Origin: Planctomycetota bacterium
GTDB taxonomy: Bacteria > Planctomycetota > UBA1135 > GCA-002686595
Direction: 5' to 3'
Length of the DNA stretch: 64,000 nucleotides
Assembly (NCBI GenBank): GCA_021413885.1
Contig: JAIOPM010000055.1
Span: 1 to 64,000, forward strand
A program made the position numbers and the translations under genes. Shown here piece after piece: positions 8,064 through 17,319 of the stretch. The number at the start of each line of letters is the position of its first letter. Position 1 is the stretch's first letter. The notes under the pieces are model-generated. The model was not told where the DNA came from. It saw only the letters and a program-made list of their open reading frames with translations, and did not search any database.

Positions 8064-8822
8064 GTGGATACGACGCAGACAGATTGGCCTTGGACGTGCG
8101 AGCCAAGGACTGTCGTCTACATCGACTTGCTCGGCACGCGCAGCGCGACGACCAACGCGGACGTGACGTGTGAGAGTCTGCGCCGGCTGGCGGCGGCCTA
8201 CGCGCAACTGCTTCAGGTCCAGACACACTTGCGTTGGGGGGCGGAGTTGCGCCCTGTCGAACGGGACGGGTGCCGAGCCTACTACCTATCCGACGGCTTG
8301 CTGCTCACTGGAGCCCCAACTGACGCCGGACTCTGCGACCTCCTTCGCTGGGCGCGAGAAGTTCACAACGACATGCTCCGCGATCACAGGCTTCTGGTGC
8401 GCGGAGCAGTGGATGTCGGACTCACGTTCGAACTCTGGCCAATCGTCCTGGGTCCCGCACCGTCCACCGTCGTCGAATTGGAGAAGTGTGCGGACAAGCC
8501 GCGCATCATCTTGTCGGAGCGCGCGTGCGCGCTCGCCCGGATCGACGGTGGACTGTTCGACGAGAACCACCTCGACCGCGTCGGCTGTGCGAGAGAAGGC
8601 GATACCGTGTTCTTGGATCCCTTGGGGCTCCCGGCTGACACCCGCGCGAGAAGCGGATCGCGATTCCGAGAGCAGCATGCGGCGCACCTCTCATTGCTCG
8701 ATCAGGCACGCCAGCTCTGCACCGCGACACTTGCGAACCCGACGGTGCCCAAGGCGGCGGTGCCCAAGTACGTGTGGCTGTTGGAGCGCGTGGTCATGAC
8801 CGAGACGCGCCTCGGACTCTGA
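8064..8822 (+). CDS. class III nucleotidyl cyclase-like domain protein, orphan
   Basis: A 252-residue protein with the layout of a class III adenylate/guanylate cyclase homology domain. VVYIDLLGTRS has the first metal-binding Asp in the FxDxxG position, and YYLSDGLLLTG has a second Asp. Further on come RGAVDVGLTF and a block ending ELEKCADKPRIILSERA, equivalent to the cyclase RLE..A..G.I.vS region. Related short stand-alone proteins occur in many genomes without known role, and some cyclases of this superfamily act in anti-phage Pycsar systems. No effector gene is visible beside it. GTG at 8064 is the only plausible start before the domain. Codon use is unlike its neighbours (AGA, GGA and CGA occur; less C/G at third positions), suggesting transfer. 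Confidence 0.62.
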   Translation: MDTTQTDWPWTCEPRTVVYIDLLGTRSATTNADVTCESLRRLAAAYAQLLQVQTHLRWGAELRPVERDGCRAYYLSDGLLLTGAPTDAGLCDLLRWAREVHNDMLRDHRLLVRGAVDVGLTFELWPIVLGPAPSTVVELEKCADKPRIILSERACALARIDGGLFDENHLDRVGCAREGDTVFLDPLGLPADTRARSGSRFREQHAAHLSLLDQARQLCTATLANPTVPKAAVPKYVWLLERVVMTETRLGL

Positions 8823-9015
8823 GGCGCACCGTTCGCACGGCGAACCAGGGTTCCTGGCCCGAGCCACTGCGTACGCGTGCAAGGCTCGTCGACCGGATCG
8901 GTAGACCGAATCCGCAGCCTCGTCTTCTTCGCGTTGCGTTCCGGCGCGGGTCGGTTTCCAGGGACTGAAGGCCCACGAAACCCATCGCTCCCCCGAAACC
9001 GACTCGGACGCCGCC

Positions 9016-10326
9016 ATGAAGACGACTTTGTTCTCGCTCCTCGCTTCCCTCGCCCTCGCTCCCCTCGTTGCTGCGCAGAACAGCGTCGACGTCGAGGTCT
9101 GGGCGCAGTTCTCGCACAACTACGCCGGGAGCGTCGGCTGCAAGCTCTTCGACATGGCGTACACCGCCGACGGTCACCTGATCGTCGCGTTCGCGGAGGA
9201 CCGGCCCGCGGGCTCCGACCGCTTGATCGTCGCGGAGTGGGATCCGACGACGTTGGTCTGGTTGAAACTCTGCGATCAAACGGTCGGCGTCGACGACATC
9301 ACCGGGATGGAGCTCGCGGTGCCGCGCATCAAGTACTCCGACAGCTTGCGCAATCAGTGGTACGTCGCGCTGTCGCTCAATCAACCGCCGGTTTCGTCGG
9401 GCAACTCGCCGCAGAACTACGTCGGACTCTTCACCGGCAAGATCGGCAAGGTCTGGGCGCCGATCGCGCGCTTCTTCCAGAACCTGCCGACGACGGTCAA
9501 CACGTCGGTCGACGTGCATCCGACGCTCGCGGTCACGCCGACGAAGCCCGGCGACTGGAAGGACTATGCGGTCGACGTGTTCGCGTGTTGGAGCGAGAAC
9601 GCGGGCGGCACCGGCGGCACGATCTGGCGCGCGACGTCGGTCGACTACGGTCGCTCGTTCGCGTTCGACCAACGCGTCGCGGGTCTCCAAGGAACGATGA
9701 AGCGCCTCGACGGCACGAAGATCGACACCGGCGAGTACGGCCGTCCGTCGGCGTACGGCGACTTCAACAACGCGTTCACGCTGCTCGCGTTCGAAGATCC
9801 GGCGCGCGGCACCGTGCGCATCGCGACGAGCACGATCGGCATGACCTCCACGTTCCAGGAGATCTTCGAGACCAAGAAGGACGGGCGCATCGAGTTCGTG
9901 CCGACGATCGTGTCGTACGGCAACGACGTCAACTTCACGTGCTTGACGAGCTTCAACCCGACGCTGTCGGGCTCGCTCGCGCTCACTTGGTACGTCGGCA
10001 CGCCGTTCGGATTGTTCGACGAGCTCCATGGGCTGCACATGAACGTCTCCACCGCCGCCGACATCCAAGCGTACGAGAGCGACGCGTACGTCACCGTGAT
10101 CGCCTACCCCGATCAGTCGGGAGCGAAGAGCGCGCTGACCTGGGAAGGCGACCGCGACGACACCACGATCACGCTGCCCTCTGTCAACGTCAGCGACGCG
10201 GGCAAGGCATGGGGCCCGGCGCGCGTCGCGGTCACGCCCGACGGCACGCAGCCCTTCCGCCACAGCTACGGTTGGATGTCGTTCACCGTCGGCGCGCCGA
10301 AGGCCGGCGTGTGGCTCGACCTCTGA
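9016..10326 (+). CDS. secreted protein with an Asp-box-like motif, function unknown
   Basis: A 436-residue exported protein. Residues 1-21 (MKTTLFSLLASLALAPLVAAQ) are a signal peptide. The rest is rich in beta-strand patterns and aromatics. One Asp-box-like stretch is visible (RATSVDYGRSFAFD), preceded by VFACWSENAGG, similar to sialidase/BNR propeller blades, so a beta-propeller fold is possible. No catalytic set can be assigned. There is no Shine-Dalgarno before the ATG. A 193-base gap separates it from the cyclase-like gene; it converges on the sulfotransferase gene with 10 bases between stops. Confidence 0.75.
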   Translation: MKTTLFSLLASLALAPLVAAQNSVDVEVWAQFSHNYAGSVGCKLFDMAYTADGHLIVAFAEDRPAGSDRLIVAEWDPTTLVWLKLCDQTVGVDDITGMELAVPRIKYSDSLRNQWYVALSLNQPPVSSGNSPQNYVGLFTGKIGKVWAPIARFFQNLPTTVNTSVDVHPTLAVTPTKPGDWKDYAVDVFACWSENAGGTGGTIWRATSVDYGRSFAFDQRVAGLQGTMKRLDGTKIDTGEYGRPSAYGDFNNAFTLLAFEDPARGTVRIATSTIGMTSTFQEIFETKKDGRIEFVPTIVSYGNDVNFTCLTSFNPTLSGSLALTWYVGTPFGLFDELHGLHMNVSTAADIQAYESDAYVTVIAYPDQSGAKSALTWEGDRDDTTITLPSVNVSDAGKAWGPARVAVTPDGTQPFRHSYGWMSFTVGAPKAGVWLDL

Positions 10327-10336
10327 TCCGAAAGCC

Positions 10337-11221
10337 TCAACGCGCGCCGGCGGGAGCTCTGACGCTCCAGTCGGCGCTCGTTTCGTAACCGAGTCTCTCC
10401 GCGAGGTCGGCGTAGACCTGCTTGAAGTGCGCGACGTGCTCCGGCGAGAAGTGGTTCTTCCAATCGCCGGCGACGCCCTTGCGGTAGTGGCTCTTCTCGT
10501 CGGTCTGGCCTTCCGTGCGGCCGCCGGCGAAGTTCGAGAAGCGGTGGTCGTGGACGATGCCGAGCAGACGCTCGGCGGGGAACGGAACCAACGGCGCGCG
10601 GAACGGCACGAGCTTCTCGTGATGCCAGTGCAGCACGTTGAGCGCGAGCTTCGCGTACAGCCACGGACGTTGCCGCATCCCGATGTGCGTCTCGTCGAGC
10701 AAGTCGAGGTGCGCGAGGATCCGCAGGAAGCCGCGGTACGGATCGGGCGCGAGCTCTTCCTGCCGCAGCTCGAGCACATGCGCTTGCGCGTAGTCCCACT
10801 TCGCCATCTCGCCCAGCACCTGACGCGTGAAGGAGAACTCGATCTCGGCGTGCAGGCCTTCGTCCTTCGAGCACGAATTCAACTTGTCCCGGTGCGCGGG
10901 CAGCTCGGGGAAGTCGTCGGTCGGGTGGCTGTTCTTGTGGGAGAAGTAGCCCGACACCACGATGTCACGCGGATCGCGCACGACGTGGAAGCCGCGGTAC
11001 GGCGGGAGATCCTTCACGAAGCTCGCGTCGGCGTTGACGTACGAGACGAAGTCGATGCCCTTCTCGCGCACGTGCTTCGCGAGGTCGTCACCGAAGTTGC
11101 GCGGCGCGTAGAGATAAGCGATCGACAACCCGCCGTCGGCGCAGATCGTCTCGAGGATCGAGTGGATCCAAGTCGAGGCGCACTTGTGGTGGCCGAAGTA
11201 GGCGTAGAGCGGACGGGTCAT
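10337..11221 (-). CDS. PAPS-dependent sulfotransferase
   Basis: A 294-residue sulfotransferase that transfers sulfate from PAPS, probably to a cell-surface glycan or lipid. The phosphosulfate-binding loop appears as GHHKCASTWIHS (residues 10-21). The 3'-phosphate site appears as VVRDPRDIVVSGYFSH, and near the C-terminus RKGVAGDWKNHFS matches the conserved RKGxxGDWKxxF motif. The ATG at 11221 is chosen because MTRPLYAYFGHHK begins the fold; an upstream in-frame start would add about 33 low-complexity residues. It follows the flippase and glycosyltransferase genes on the same strand, with 76 bases after the flippase stop, which suggests a sulfated surface polysaccharide. Confidence 0.88.
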   Translation of the reverse strand: MTRPLYAYFGHHKCASTWIHSILETICADGGLSIAYLYAPRNFGDDLAKHVREKGIDFVSYVNADASFVKDLPPYRGFHVVRDPRDIVVSGYFSHKNSHPTDDFPELPAHRDKLNSCSKDEGLHAEIEFSFTRQVLGEMAKWDYAQAHVLELRQEELAPDPYRGFLRILAHLDLLDETHIGMRQRPWLYAKLALNVLHWHHEKLVPFRAPLVPFPAERLLGIVHDHRFSNFAGGRTEGQTDEKSHYRKGVAGDWKNHFSPEHVAHFKQVYADLAERLGYETSADWSVRAPAGAR

Positions 11222-11297
11222 CGAGAACGCGGGGGACGCGGGAGAATCGGGAGCTCGGAGCGGTTGCGTGTCGGTCGGCTCGCGGCCTGCGCTTGAG

Positions 11298-12866
11298 TCA
11301 CGGTCGTTTCGAGCGCCCAAGGAGGCCGCCGACCACCGGCAAGCGCTCCAAGCGCGCGCCGAAACCGGACCGCTCCTCGCGCGTCAGGACGGCGAACCAC
11401 AAGAACGCGAGCATCGCCGAGAGCGCGGCTCCCTTCAAGAGCTGCGTGACGCCGACGGAGAACTCCGCGGCGAACCGCGTCTCGTACAGCACCGACGCGC
11501 CCAGGGCGACCACGACGACGGCGAGCACCTTGAGGATCCGCCCCCACTCGGTCGCGACGCCGCCGCGCTTGTTGGCGACGCCGACGCAGACGAACGCGAG
11601 CACGGCGAACGTGACCAGCTTCGCGGCCGCCGGTCCGACGTAGCCCCAACGCGGGATCCAGATCCAGTCGAGGCCGACATTGAGCGCGAGCGCTCCCGCG
11701 TTGAGCCAGAAGAGCGGCCACGTGCGCTTCTCCGCGAGCAACGTCACCTGCGCGAGCGCGTACAGCCCGTAGAAGACGTACGCCGCCGCGACCCACGGCA
11801 ACACGCGGTACGCGTCGAGGTACGCGACCTGGCCCGACAACCACTGCGTCACTTCGCGCGCGTAGAGGATCGGCACGAGACTCGTCGCGCCGACGAAGAG
11901 CATCGCGTACGCGTCGACGCGCGACTGCAAACGCGCGCGCTCGTCGCGATCGACCACCGCGAAGAGCGACGGTTGCCACGCCTGCATGAACGAGCCCATG
12001 CCCATCTGCTGGACCATGAACCCGACCTTGTAGCCGAGGCCGAACACGCCGACCCACGTCATCGCTATCTCCGCGGGCCCGAGCGCGCGCAGCATCACGC
12101 GGTCGACTTGGTGCAAGCCCATCTGCATGAGTCCGACCGGAATCAACGGCGCGGCGTACACCAGCATCGGCCGCAACTTCTCCCACGACACGCGCGGTCC
12201 GATGCGCGCGAGGATGCCGCCGGTCAAGAGCACCGAGGTGATCAGCTCGCCGACGAAGACGCTCGCGACCATGCCGACGACGCCCCAGTCGAAGTACGCG
12301 ACCATCGCGATCTTGAGGAAGAGCTCGACGAGCGACTTGGTCGTGCGCAAGGTCGTGTAGAGCTGCGAACGCTTCTCCGTCTGCAGGTAGCGGAAGCCCG
12401 CCTCGCTCGACATCGCGAGCGGGATCGTCGCGAGCACGACCGCGATGCAGCGCGGCAAGTTGTCGCCGGCGAGCAGGACGTCGCCGCTCTCGAACAACCA
12501 GTCGGAGATCTCGACGCGGAAGACGATGCCTATCCCGGCGACGATCCACGAGAACACGCCGAGCGCGACGACCGCGCTGCTGATCACGCGACGGCGATCC
12601 TCTTCGCGCTGGTAGTCGAAGTAGAAGCGCGTCATCCCCGCGAGCAAGTTCATGCCCGCCGCTTGCGTCGCCGCCACGACGACCAGGTCGAGCAGCTCGG
12701 ACGCGCCCCACTGCGCCGGATTGAGCTTCTTCGTGAACAGCGGCACCAACACGATGTTGAGCGCGCGCTGGAGCAACGGCACCAAGCTGTAGATCAGCGA
12801 GTGCTTGACCAACCCGCCGAGCGCGGAGCTCTTGCCCGGAGCGGGCGTCCCCTCCGACGGACTCAC
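11298..12866 (-). CDS. polysaccharide flippase (MOP/MATE-like, Wzx family)
   Basis: A 522-residue integral membrane protein with roughly 12-14 hydrophobic segments, typical of oligosaccharide-lipid flippases. N-terminal hallmarks are visible: LVKHSLIYSLVPLLQRALNI and VPLFTKKLNPAQWGASELL. It probably moves undecaprenyl-linked glycan units across the inner membrane. The start is a GTG at 12866, overlapping the stop of the upstream glycosyltransferase by four bases (GTGA), so translation is coupled. Its substrate cannot be read from the sequence; the sulfotransferase downstream hints at a sulfated polymer. Confidence 0.9.
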   Translation of the reverse strand: MSPSEGTPAPGKSSALGGLVKHSLIYSLVPLLQRALNIVLVPLFTKKLNPAQWGASELLDLVVVAATQAAGMNLLAGMTRFYFDYQREEDRRRVISSAVVALGVFSWIVAGIGIVFRVEISDWLFESGDVLLAGDNLPRCIAVVLATIPLAMSSEAGFRYLQTEKRSQLYTTLRTTKSLVELFLKIAMVAYFDWGVVGMVASVFVGELITSVLLTGGILARIGPRVSWEKLRPMLVYAAPLIPVGLMQMGLHQVDRVMLRALGPAEIAMTWVGVFGLGYKVGFMVQQMGMGSFMQAWQPSLFAVVDRDERARLQSRVDAYAMLFVGATSLVPILYAREVTQWLSGQVAYLDAYRVLPWVAAAYVFYGLYALAQVTLLAEKRTWPLFWLNAGALALNVGLDWIWIPRWGYVGPAAAKLVTFAVLAFVCVGVANKRGGVATEWGRILKVLAVVVVALGASVLYETRFAAEFSVGVTQLLKGAALSAMLAFLWFAVLTREERSGFGARLERLPVVGGLLGRSKRP

Positions 12867-14053
12867 GTCCCGGTCCGATTCCGCGGCGCGTTCGCAGCCG
12901 CGGTGAGCGCCGCGTCCATCTCGGCGCTCTTCTTCGACCACGTGTAGTGCTCGAGGACGGTCTCTCTCGCGCGCGCGCCGAGAGCGCGGCGTCGTTCGGG
13001 ATCGCCGAGCAACAGGACGAGCGTGCGCGCGAGCTCCTGCGAACCGTCCGCGACCACGATGTTTCGATCCGGCTCGAGCACGAGCCCGCCGCAGCTCTTC
13101 GACGTCGCGACGACGCACTTCGCCATCGACCACGCCTGCAGGATCTTGTTCTTGATGCCGGTGCCGCTGACCAACGGGCACACGAAGAGCGACCCGCGCG
13201 CGAGATAAGGCCGCACGTCGTCGACGACGCCGGTGACGTGGACGGACGAGCTCTCGAGCTCGCGCACCGCCGGCGCGGGATCCTTGCCGACGACGTAGAG
13301 CTTGGCGCGCGGCTCGCGCGCGAGCACCAGCGGCAAGACTTCGCGTGCGAAGTACAGCACGCCTTCGACGTTCGGCGCGAAGCCCATGTTGCCTTCGAAG
13401 ACGAGCGACGGATGCTCCTCGGGCTCGTCGCGCGGCGCGAAGTACTCGTGGTCGACGCCGTTCGACACGACGCGCACGTCGAGGCCCGGGTTCAGACGCG
13501 CGATCGCGTCGCGGTCGCCTTCCGCGACGACCGTGCAGACCGCGAGATGTTGGAAGAACAACTTCTGGTACCGCGTGATCTTCGAGAGGTCGCGCGCGTT
13601 GCGCAGCAGCTCGGTCGCCCCGCGGCTGTTCGCGAGCCGCGTGCGCGCCGGTCCGGTCTCGTCGTCGGCGACGTCGCCGAGCACGCGCGCACCGGCCAAG
13701 CAATGCGAGTAGACGAGCATCTTGATCCCGCCGGTCCACACGACGTCGAACTCCGCGGGCCGCAACGCTTCGATGCCGGCGAGCACGCGCGGATCGCAGT
13801 CGAAGACTTCGTGCACCGAGAACGAGCGCACCGCGCGCGTCAGTCGATTCCCGCGCGGCGTCGGCGCACGCGCCGGAAAAAGATGCATCGAGCGGAACAG
13901 CGGCGCGAGCTCCGGCGGAGGCGGCGGCGCGCCGATCGCGACCAAGTGGATCTCGTGACGGCGCGCGAGCTCGCGCACGTGGTGGTAGTTGTGCAGGTTG
14001 TAGCCGTCCCTCAGCGGGAACGGCGCCTTGTGCGCGAGGAAGAGCACTCTCAT
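12863..14053 (-). CDS. glycosyltransferase family 4 (GT-B)
   Basis: A 396-residue GT-B glycosyltransferase. The N-terminus MRVLFLAHKAPFPLRDGYNLHNYHHV is the acceptor domain start of group-1 glycosyltransferases that favour UDP/GDP sugars. The C-terminal donor domain shows VVSNGVDHEYFAP, VFEGNMGFAPNVEG and the acidic/glycine region CPLVSGTGIKNKILQAWSM typical of GT4 proteins of the exosortase- or exopolysaccharide-linked kind. The ATG at 14053 starts exactly at the conserved first strand. It forms a short operon with the flippase (GTGA overlap) and probably the sulfotransferase. Donor and acceptor sugars are unknown. Confidence 0.92.
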   Translation of the reverse strand: MRVLFLAHKAPFPLRDGYNLHNYHHVRELARRHEIHLVAIGAPPPPPELAPLFRSMHLFPARAPTPRGNRLTRAVRSFSVHEVFDCDPRVLAGIEALRPAEFDVVWTGGIKMLVYSHCLAGARVLGDVADDETGPARTRLANSRGATELLRNARDLSKITRYQKLFFQHLAVCTVVAEGDRDAIARLNPGLDVRVVSNGVDHEYFAPRDEPEEHPSLVFEGNMGFAPNVEGVLYFAREVLPLVLAREPRAKLYVVGKDPAPAVRELESSSVHVTGVVDDVRPYLARGSLFVCPLVSGTGIKNKILQAWSMAKCVVATSKSCGGLVLEPDRNIVVADGSQELARTLVLLLGDPERRRALGARARETVLEHYTWSKKSAEMDAALTAAANAPRNRTGT

Positions 14054-14265
14054 CGGGACCGTCGGCTCATCGGCTACACCAGTGCGCGGCCGAGAGCAAT
14101 GCACCGCCGGCCTCGCCCGACGCTGAACGGGGCCGGCGGACCCGAGCTCCCGCACCTCGAAACACGCTTCTCGACCCCTGTGGGACGACCGAACGCACGA
14201 AGTCGCTTTCTCTTCAGAAGCCCATCCCACCGCACCGAAAGTGGCGCCCGGAAGAGTGTGTGGTC

Positions 14266-14288
14266 GACCGCCTGCTGCGGCGGTCTTT
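14266..14288 (+). promoter_or_regulatory. leader hairpin with short T run
   Basis: GACCGCC (14266-14272), a six-base loop and GGCGGTC (14279-14285), followed by TTT, lie about 20 bases before the start of the large lipoprotein gene at 14309. There is no plus-strand gene upstream to terminate, so this could be an attenuator or a 5' stabiliser in the leader. It is short and may be chance in G+C-rich DNA. Confidence 0.3.
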
Positions 14289-14308
14289 CAGGGGAAGGTC
14301 CAAGGATC

Positions 14309-16843
14309 ATGGCAACAGAACATTTGGTGTCGCGGATTGCGCACCTGCGCGGCTCGTCCATGTCGCGCTCGGGTTGGCTCGTTCGAGTGTTGGGTTTGGC
14401 GGCGGTGTGCCTCGCGCTCGATGCGTGCGGCGCCGGCGCCGGAGCGGGTTCCGATGGGAGTCCCGCCGGGACCGCCTCGGCGACGCTCAGCGGTTCGGGG
14501 CAGGTCCTCGCCGAGCTCGAGCTCGGCGCGCCGACCATGAACACGTTCGTGCTGCGCGGCACTGTGCCGGTGCCTAAGGGTACCTACCCGCGGGCCGACG
14601 GAATGACGCCGTTCTCGATCCTCGACTTCGACGGCAACGTGGTGCCGACGCAGTGCGAGATCGTCAGCCGCTATCCGAACGACAACGACGGCGCCGACGT
14701 CGTCGAAGTGCTCGGGCGCGTGAAGCTGCAACCGGGCACGGCGCCCGGCACGCGCGTGACGTACGCGATCGTCGACGATCCGCACAAGGCGGGCAAGATC
14801 GCGGTGACGAAGTCGGTGCTCGGCATGATGAGCAAGCCGGGCTCGATCCTGTTGGTCGCGACCGATTGCTTCGGCCATCAGTACACGCTCGACCTGGTCT
14901 CGGACACGCGCCTCGCGTACTCGAAGGGCGCGACGAAGCAGATGCGCGACGGCGACGCCGCGAGTCAGCTGCGCACGTACGGCGTGCTGTTGCCGTCGAG
15001 CACGGTCAAGTCAGGTCCGCCGACCGGACCGCTGCCGCACCTCTTCGGCGCGCACGCGTACTTCGGCATGTGGGCCAAGTCGAACGTGTTGTCGCTCGAC
15101 CTGCGCGTCTCCAACGGCTTCAGCGGCCGCGACGCGACGACGAACAACGACGACCCGATCAACGACGTCTACTTCCGCTCGCTCGAACTCTGGGTGCGCA
15201 AGGGCTGGACGCTCGAGACGTCGCTCGTCGACTCGGGCGCCGGCCCGTCGTACGACGCGGGCAAGTGGACCGCGTTCCCGCTGGTCGCGCCGCGCGCCGA
15301 CGGGAAGCTGCACCTGATGCCCGATCAAGGTCAGTTCCACCGCCGCCTCGCGTTGACGCCGGTCGGCAACGAGACCGAGGCGCTCGCCTACGCTCGTGCG
15401 GAGAACCTGGGCTTCTGCAAGAAGGGTCTCGGCTCGACCGGCGCCGAGCTCTTCTCGTGGTGGAATCCGCTGACGTCGCGCTACTTCCCGCAGAAGCACC
15501 GTCTGCCGGAACTCGACCACATCGGCGCGACGGCGATGCGTCAGAAGCTCGGCGCCGAGCTCGCGAAGACCGAGCAGCGCATCAAGACCGGCCAACCGGA
15601 CGCGTTCCCCTACCCGACCAACGGCGCGATGGGCTGGGCCTATCCGTGGGGCTCGAAGTACGGCGGCATGACCGGCGGCCAAGAGATCTTCATGTACGAC
15701 GGCCTCACCACCGCGGCCGCCGCTTCGGCCGAAGGCTGGCGCGGCTACGAAGCGACGCACCGCATGTACAGCGATCGCCAACCGACGACGCTGTTCAACA
15801 AGGACGGTGAGCCGACGCGCGTCGCCGACTGGGTCGTGCACGGCTCGCAAGGCGACTACATCCCGATGTACTTCTTCTTGAAGCTGCAGACGGGCAACGA
15901 TCCGTTCGGCTTCAAGGTCGAGCCGACGTACCAGACGAGCTACGTCAAGGCGAACACGTTGAACCCGCCGTACGAAGCGGCGCTGCTCGGCTACAACGCG
16001 ATCGACTTCCAACACTACGTGCGTCGCACGCGCGCCGAGAAGGTGTTGATCTGGCTCGGCAACGACGCGATCGCGAAGGACGACGCGAAGATGGACGCGG
16101 AGATCTTCCACCTCTCGTACTGCGAGTACAACAACGACGCGAAGGGCAACGCGCAGGGCTCCGGTCTGCTCGCCGACATCCAGTCGGTGACGACCAAGCC
16201 CGGCCAAGGCTTCGGCTTCGGTCGCGGCGAAGGTTGGGGCATCGACGTCACCAACGTCGCGTACAACACCGGCTCGGTGAAGTGGCGCCAGGAGATGCTG
16301 CCCTGGTACCAGAAGATCGCGGACATGGTTCTCGCGGGCCAGGGCGACTGCAACGGCTTCTGGCAGAACATGTACAACGCGAAGTGGGTCGCGGGCCTCT
16401 ACCGCGCGCGCCAATCGTTCGAGCAATCGATCTGCGAGAACGCGCTGGTCGGCGCCATCGAAGTCGCGTTGCGCGACGTCGATCTCGCTCGCCAGCAAGA
16501 GGTCGAGACCTCGCTGAAGAGCTCGCTCTACGCGATGATCGGACCGATGGGTTGGAGCGCGAGCGCCAAGGGTCCGTGGACCGTGACGGCGGTCGCGCCG
16601 CTCTCCGGCGGGACTCCGTTCTGCGGCTCGCTCCCGCCGAACGGCGACTCGGGCAAGCCCGACAAGTACTACACGTGGTCGTCGTTCGCGTACGGGTACG
16701 AGCTCACCGGCGACCCGCAGTTCATCGACCTCGCCGAGGTGATGATCGGCGGCAACCTGCTCGCGATCCTCGAGGGTCAGGGGTACACCACGCTCGAGAA
16801 CCGAGCGGCGCTGCTCGCGCTGGTCCAGATGGGAATTCCCTAG
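14309..16843 (+). CDS. large exported lipoprotein, PcRGLX/YetA-like architecture (tandem paralog A)
   Basis: An 844-residue exported protein of unknown activity. After about 18 residues comes a signal-like segment (SGWLVRVLGLAAVCLALDAC) with a possible lipobox cysteine. An N-terminal beta domain follows (FVLRGTVPVPKGTYP ... FDGNVVPTQCEIVSRYPN). The middle looks like a beta-sandwich (LSLDLRVSN ... RSLELWVRKGW). The last 400 residues are helical, with SWWNPLTSRYFPQKH, GWAYPWGSKYGGMTGG, LIWLGNDAIAKDD and GFGRGEGWGID. This order recalls exo-rhamnogalacturonan lyase-like (PcRGLX) proteins, so polysaccharide cleavage is a guess at fold level. ATG 14309 has AAGGA just upstream; ATG 14360 would start nearer the signal peptide. 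A paralog follows at 17320. Confidence 0.75.
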   Translation: MATEHLVSRIAHLRGSSMSRSGWLVRVLGLAAVCLALDACGAGAGAGSDGSPAGTASATLSGSGQVLAELELGAPTMNTFVLRGTVPVPKGTYPRADGMTPFSILDFDGNVVPTQCEIVSRYPNDNDGADVVEVLGRVKLQPGTAPGTRVTYAIVDDPHKAGKIAVTKSVLGMMSKPGSILLVATDCFGHQYTLDLVSDTRLAYSKGATKQMRDGDAASQLRTYGVLLPSSTVKSGPPTGPLPHLFGAHAYFGMWAKSNVLSLDLRVSNGFSGRDATTNNDDPINDVYFRSLELWVRKGWTLETSLVDSGAGPSYDAGKWTAFPLVAPRADGKLHLMPDQGQFHRRLALTPVGNETEALAYARAENLGFCKKGLGSTGAELFSWWNPLTSRYFPQKHRLPELDHIGATAMRQKLGAELAKTEQRIKTGQPDAFPYPTNGAMGWAYPWGSKYGGMTGGQEIFMYDGLTTAAAASAEGWRGYEATHRMYSDRQPTTLFNKDGEPTRVADWVVHGSQGDYIPMYFFLKLQTGNDPFGFKVEPTYQTSYVKANTLNPPYEAALLGYNAIDFQHYVRRTRAEKVLIWLGNDAIAKDDAKMDAEIFHLSYCEYNNDAKGNAQGSGLLADIQSVTTKPGQGFGFGRGEGWGIDVTNVAYNTGSVKWRQEMLPWYQKIADMVLAGQGDCNGFWQNMYNAKWVAGLYRARQSFEQSICENALVGAIEVALRDVDLARQQEVETSLKSSLYAMIGPMGWSASAKGPWTVTAVAPLSGGTPFCGSLPPNGDSGKPDKYYTWSSFAYGYELTGDPQFIDLAEVMIGGNLLAILEGQGYTTLENRAALLALVQMGIP

Positions 16844-16865
16844 GTCGCGGCGATGGATCCAAGAA

Positions 16866-16911
16866 CTCCGGGCGTGTCGGCTACCAAGCTCGACGCGCCC
16901 GGAGACGTTTT
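16866..16911 (+). terminator. rho-independent terminator
   Basis: CTCCGGGCGTGTCG (16866-16879) pairs over 14 positions, with one T-G wobble, to CGACGCGCCCGGAG (16891-16904). The loop is 11 bases, and TTTT follows at 16908-16911. It lies 23 bases after the stop of the first large paralog, so the second paralog needs its own promoter. Confidence 0.8.
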
Positions 16912-17319
16912 CGGAGGCCCGATCGCGCGCCACCGCTCGCTTTGCTTGTGCAAGACCGCTCGTTCCGGTCGTCGGCGAACGTGTTGAGCGGCACAGCACA
17001 CCCTCGCTCGTCGCGCTCGACTTGGTTTCGTCGGCGAACGTCGAACGAGTTCGAGCTGCGTTCACGAAGTGGATGACAGTCCGGAGCTCTCGAGTCCGCA
17101 CCCGCCCCAGTGGCACGGCCATTGCCTTCGCAGCGGCGCACGCCATTCCGATCGTCGGTTCAGCATCGGTTCCGACCTTCGCATCGCGGATCGCCCACTT
17201 CGGTTTCGGAAGCCCGCACGCGACCTGACCGTTCGACGACCCGCTCGCGCGCAACCCTCGCGGCGTCCGGGAAGCAGGTCGCGAGGTTCCGAATCAAACC
17301 AAAGAAGAGGGGATTCACC
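16912..17319. other. intergenic region between the tandem paralogs
   Basis: About 410 bases without a convincing gene. A short direct repeat, TCGTCGGCGAACGT, occurs near 16971 and 17031. Small open frames on both strands look like random high-GC frames. The promoter of the second paralog should lie here, but I cannot pick a confident -35/-10 pair. GAGGGG about nine bases before 17320 is a likely ribosome binding site. Confidence 0.5.

Noticed and set aside
11298-13739. One 813-residue flippase with a long N-terminus
   Set aside because: The first 290 residues are a frame shadow of the glycosyltransferase; the GTGA overlap at 12866 marks the real start.
12947-14308. 5' extension of the large lipoprotein frame through the glycosyltransferase region
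   Set aside because: The extension is antisense to a real GT4 gene and lacks protein-like character; the signal peptide after 14309 marks the true start.
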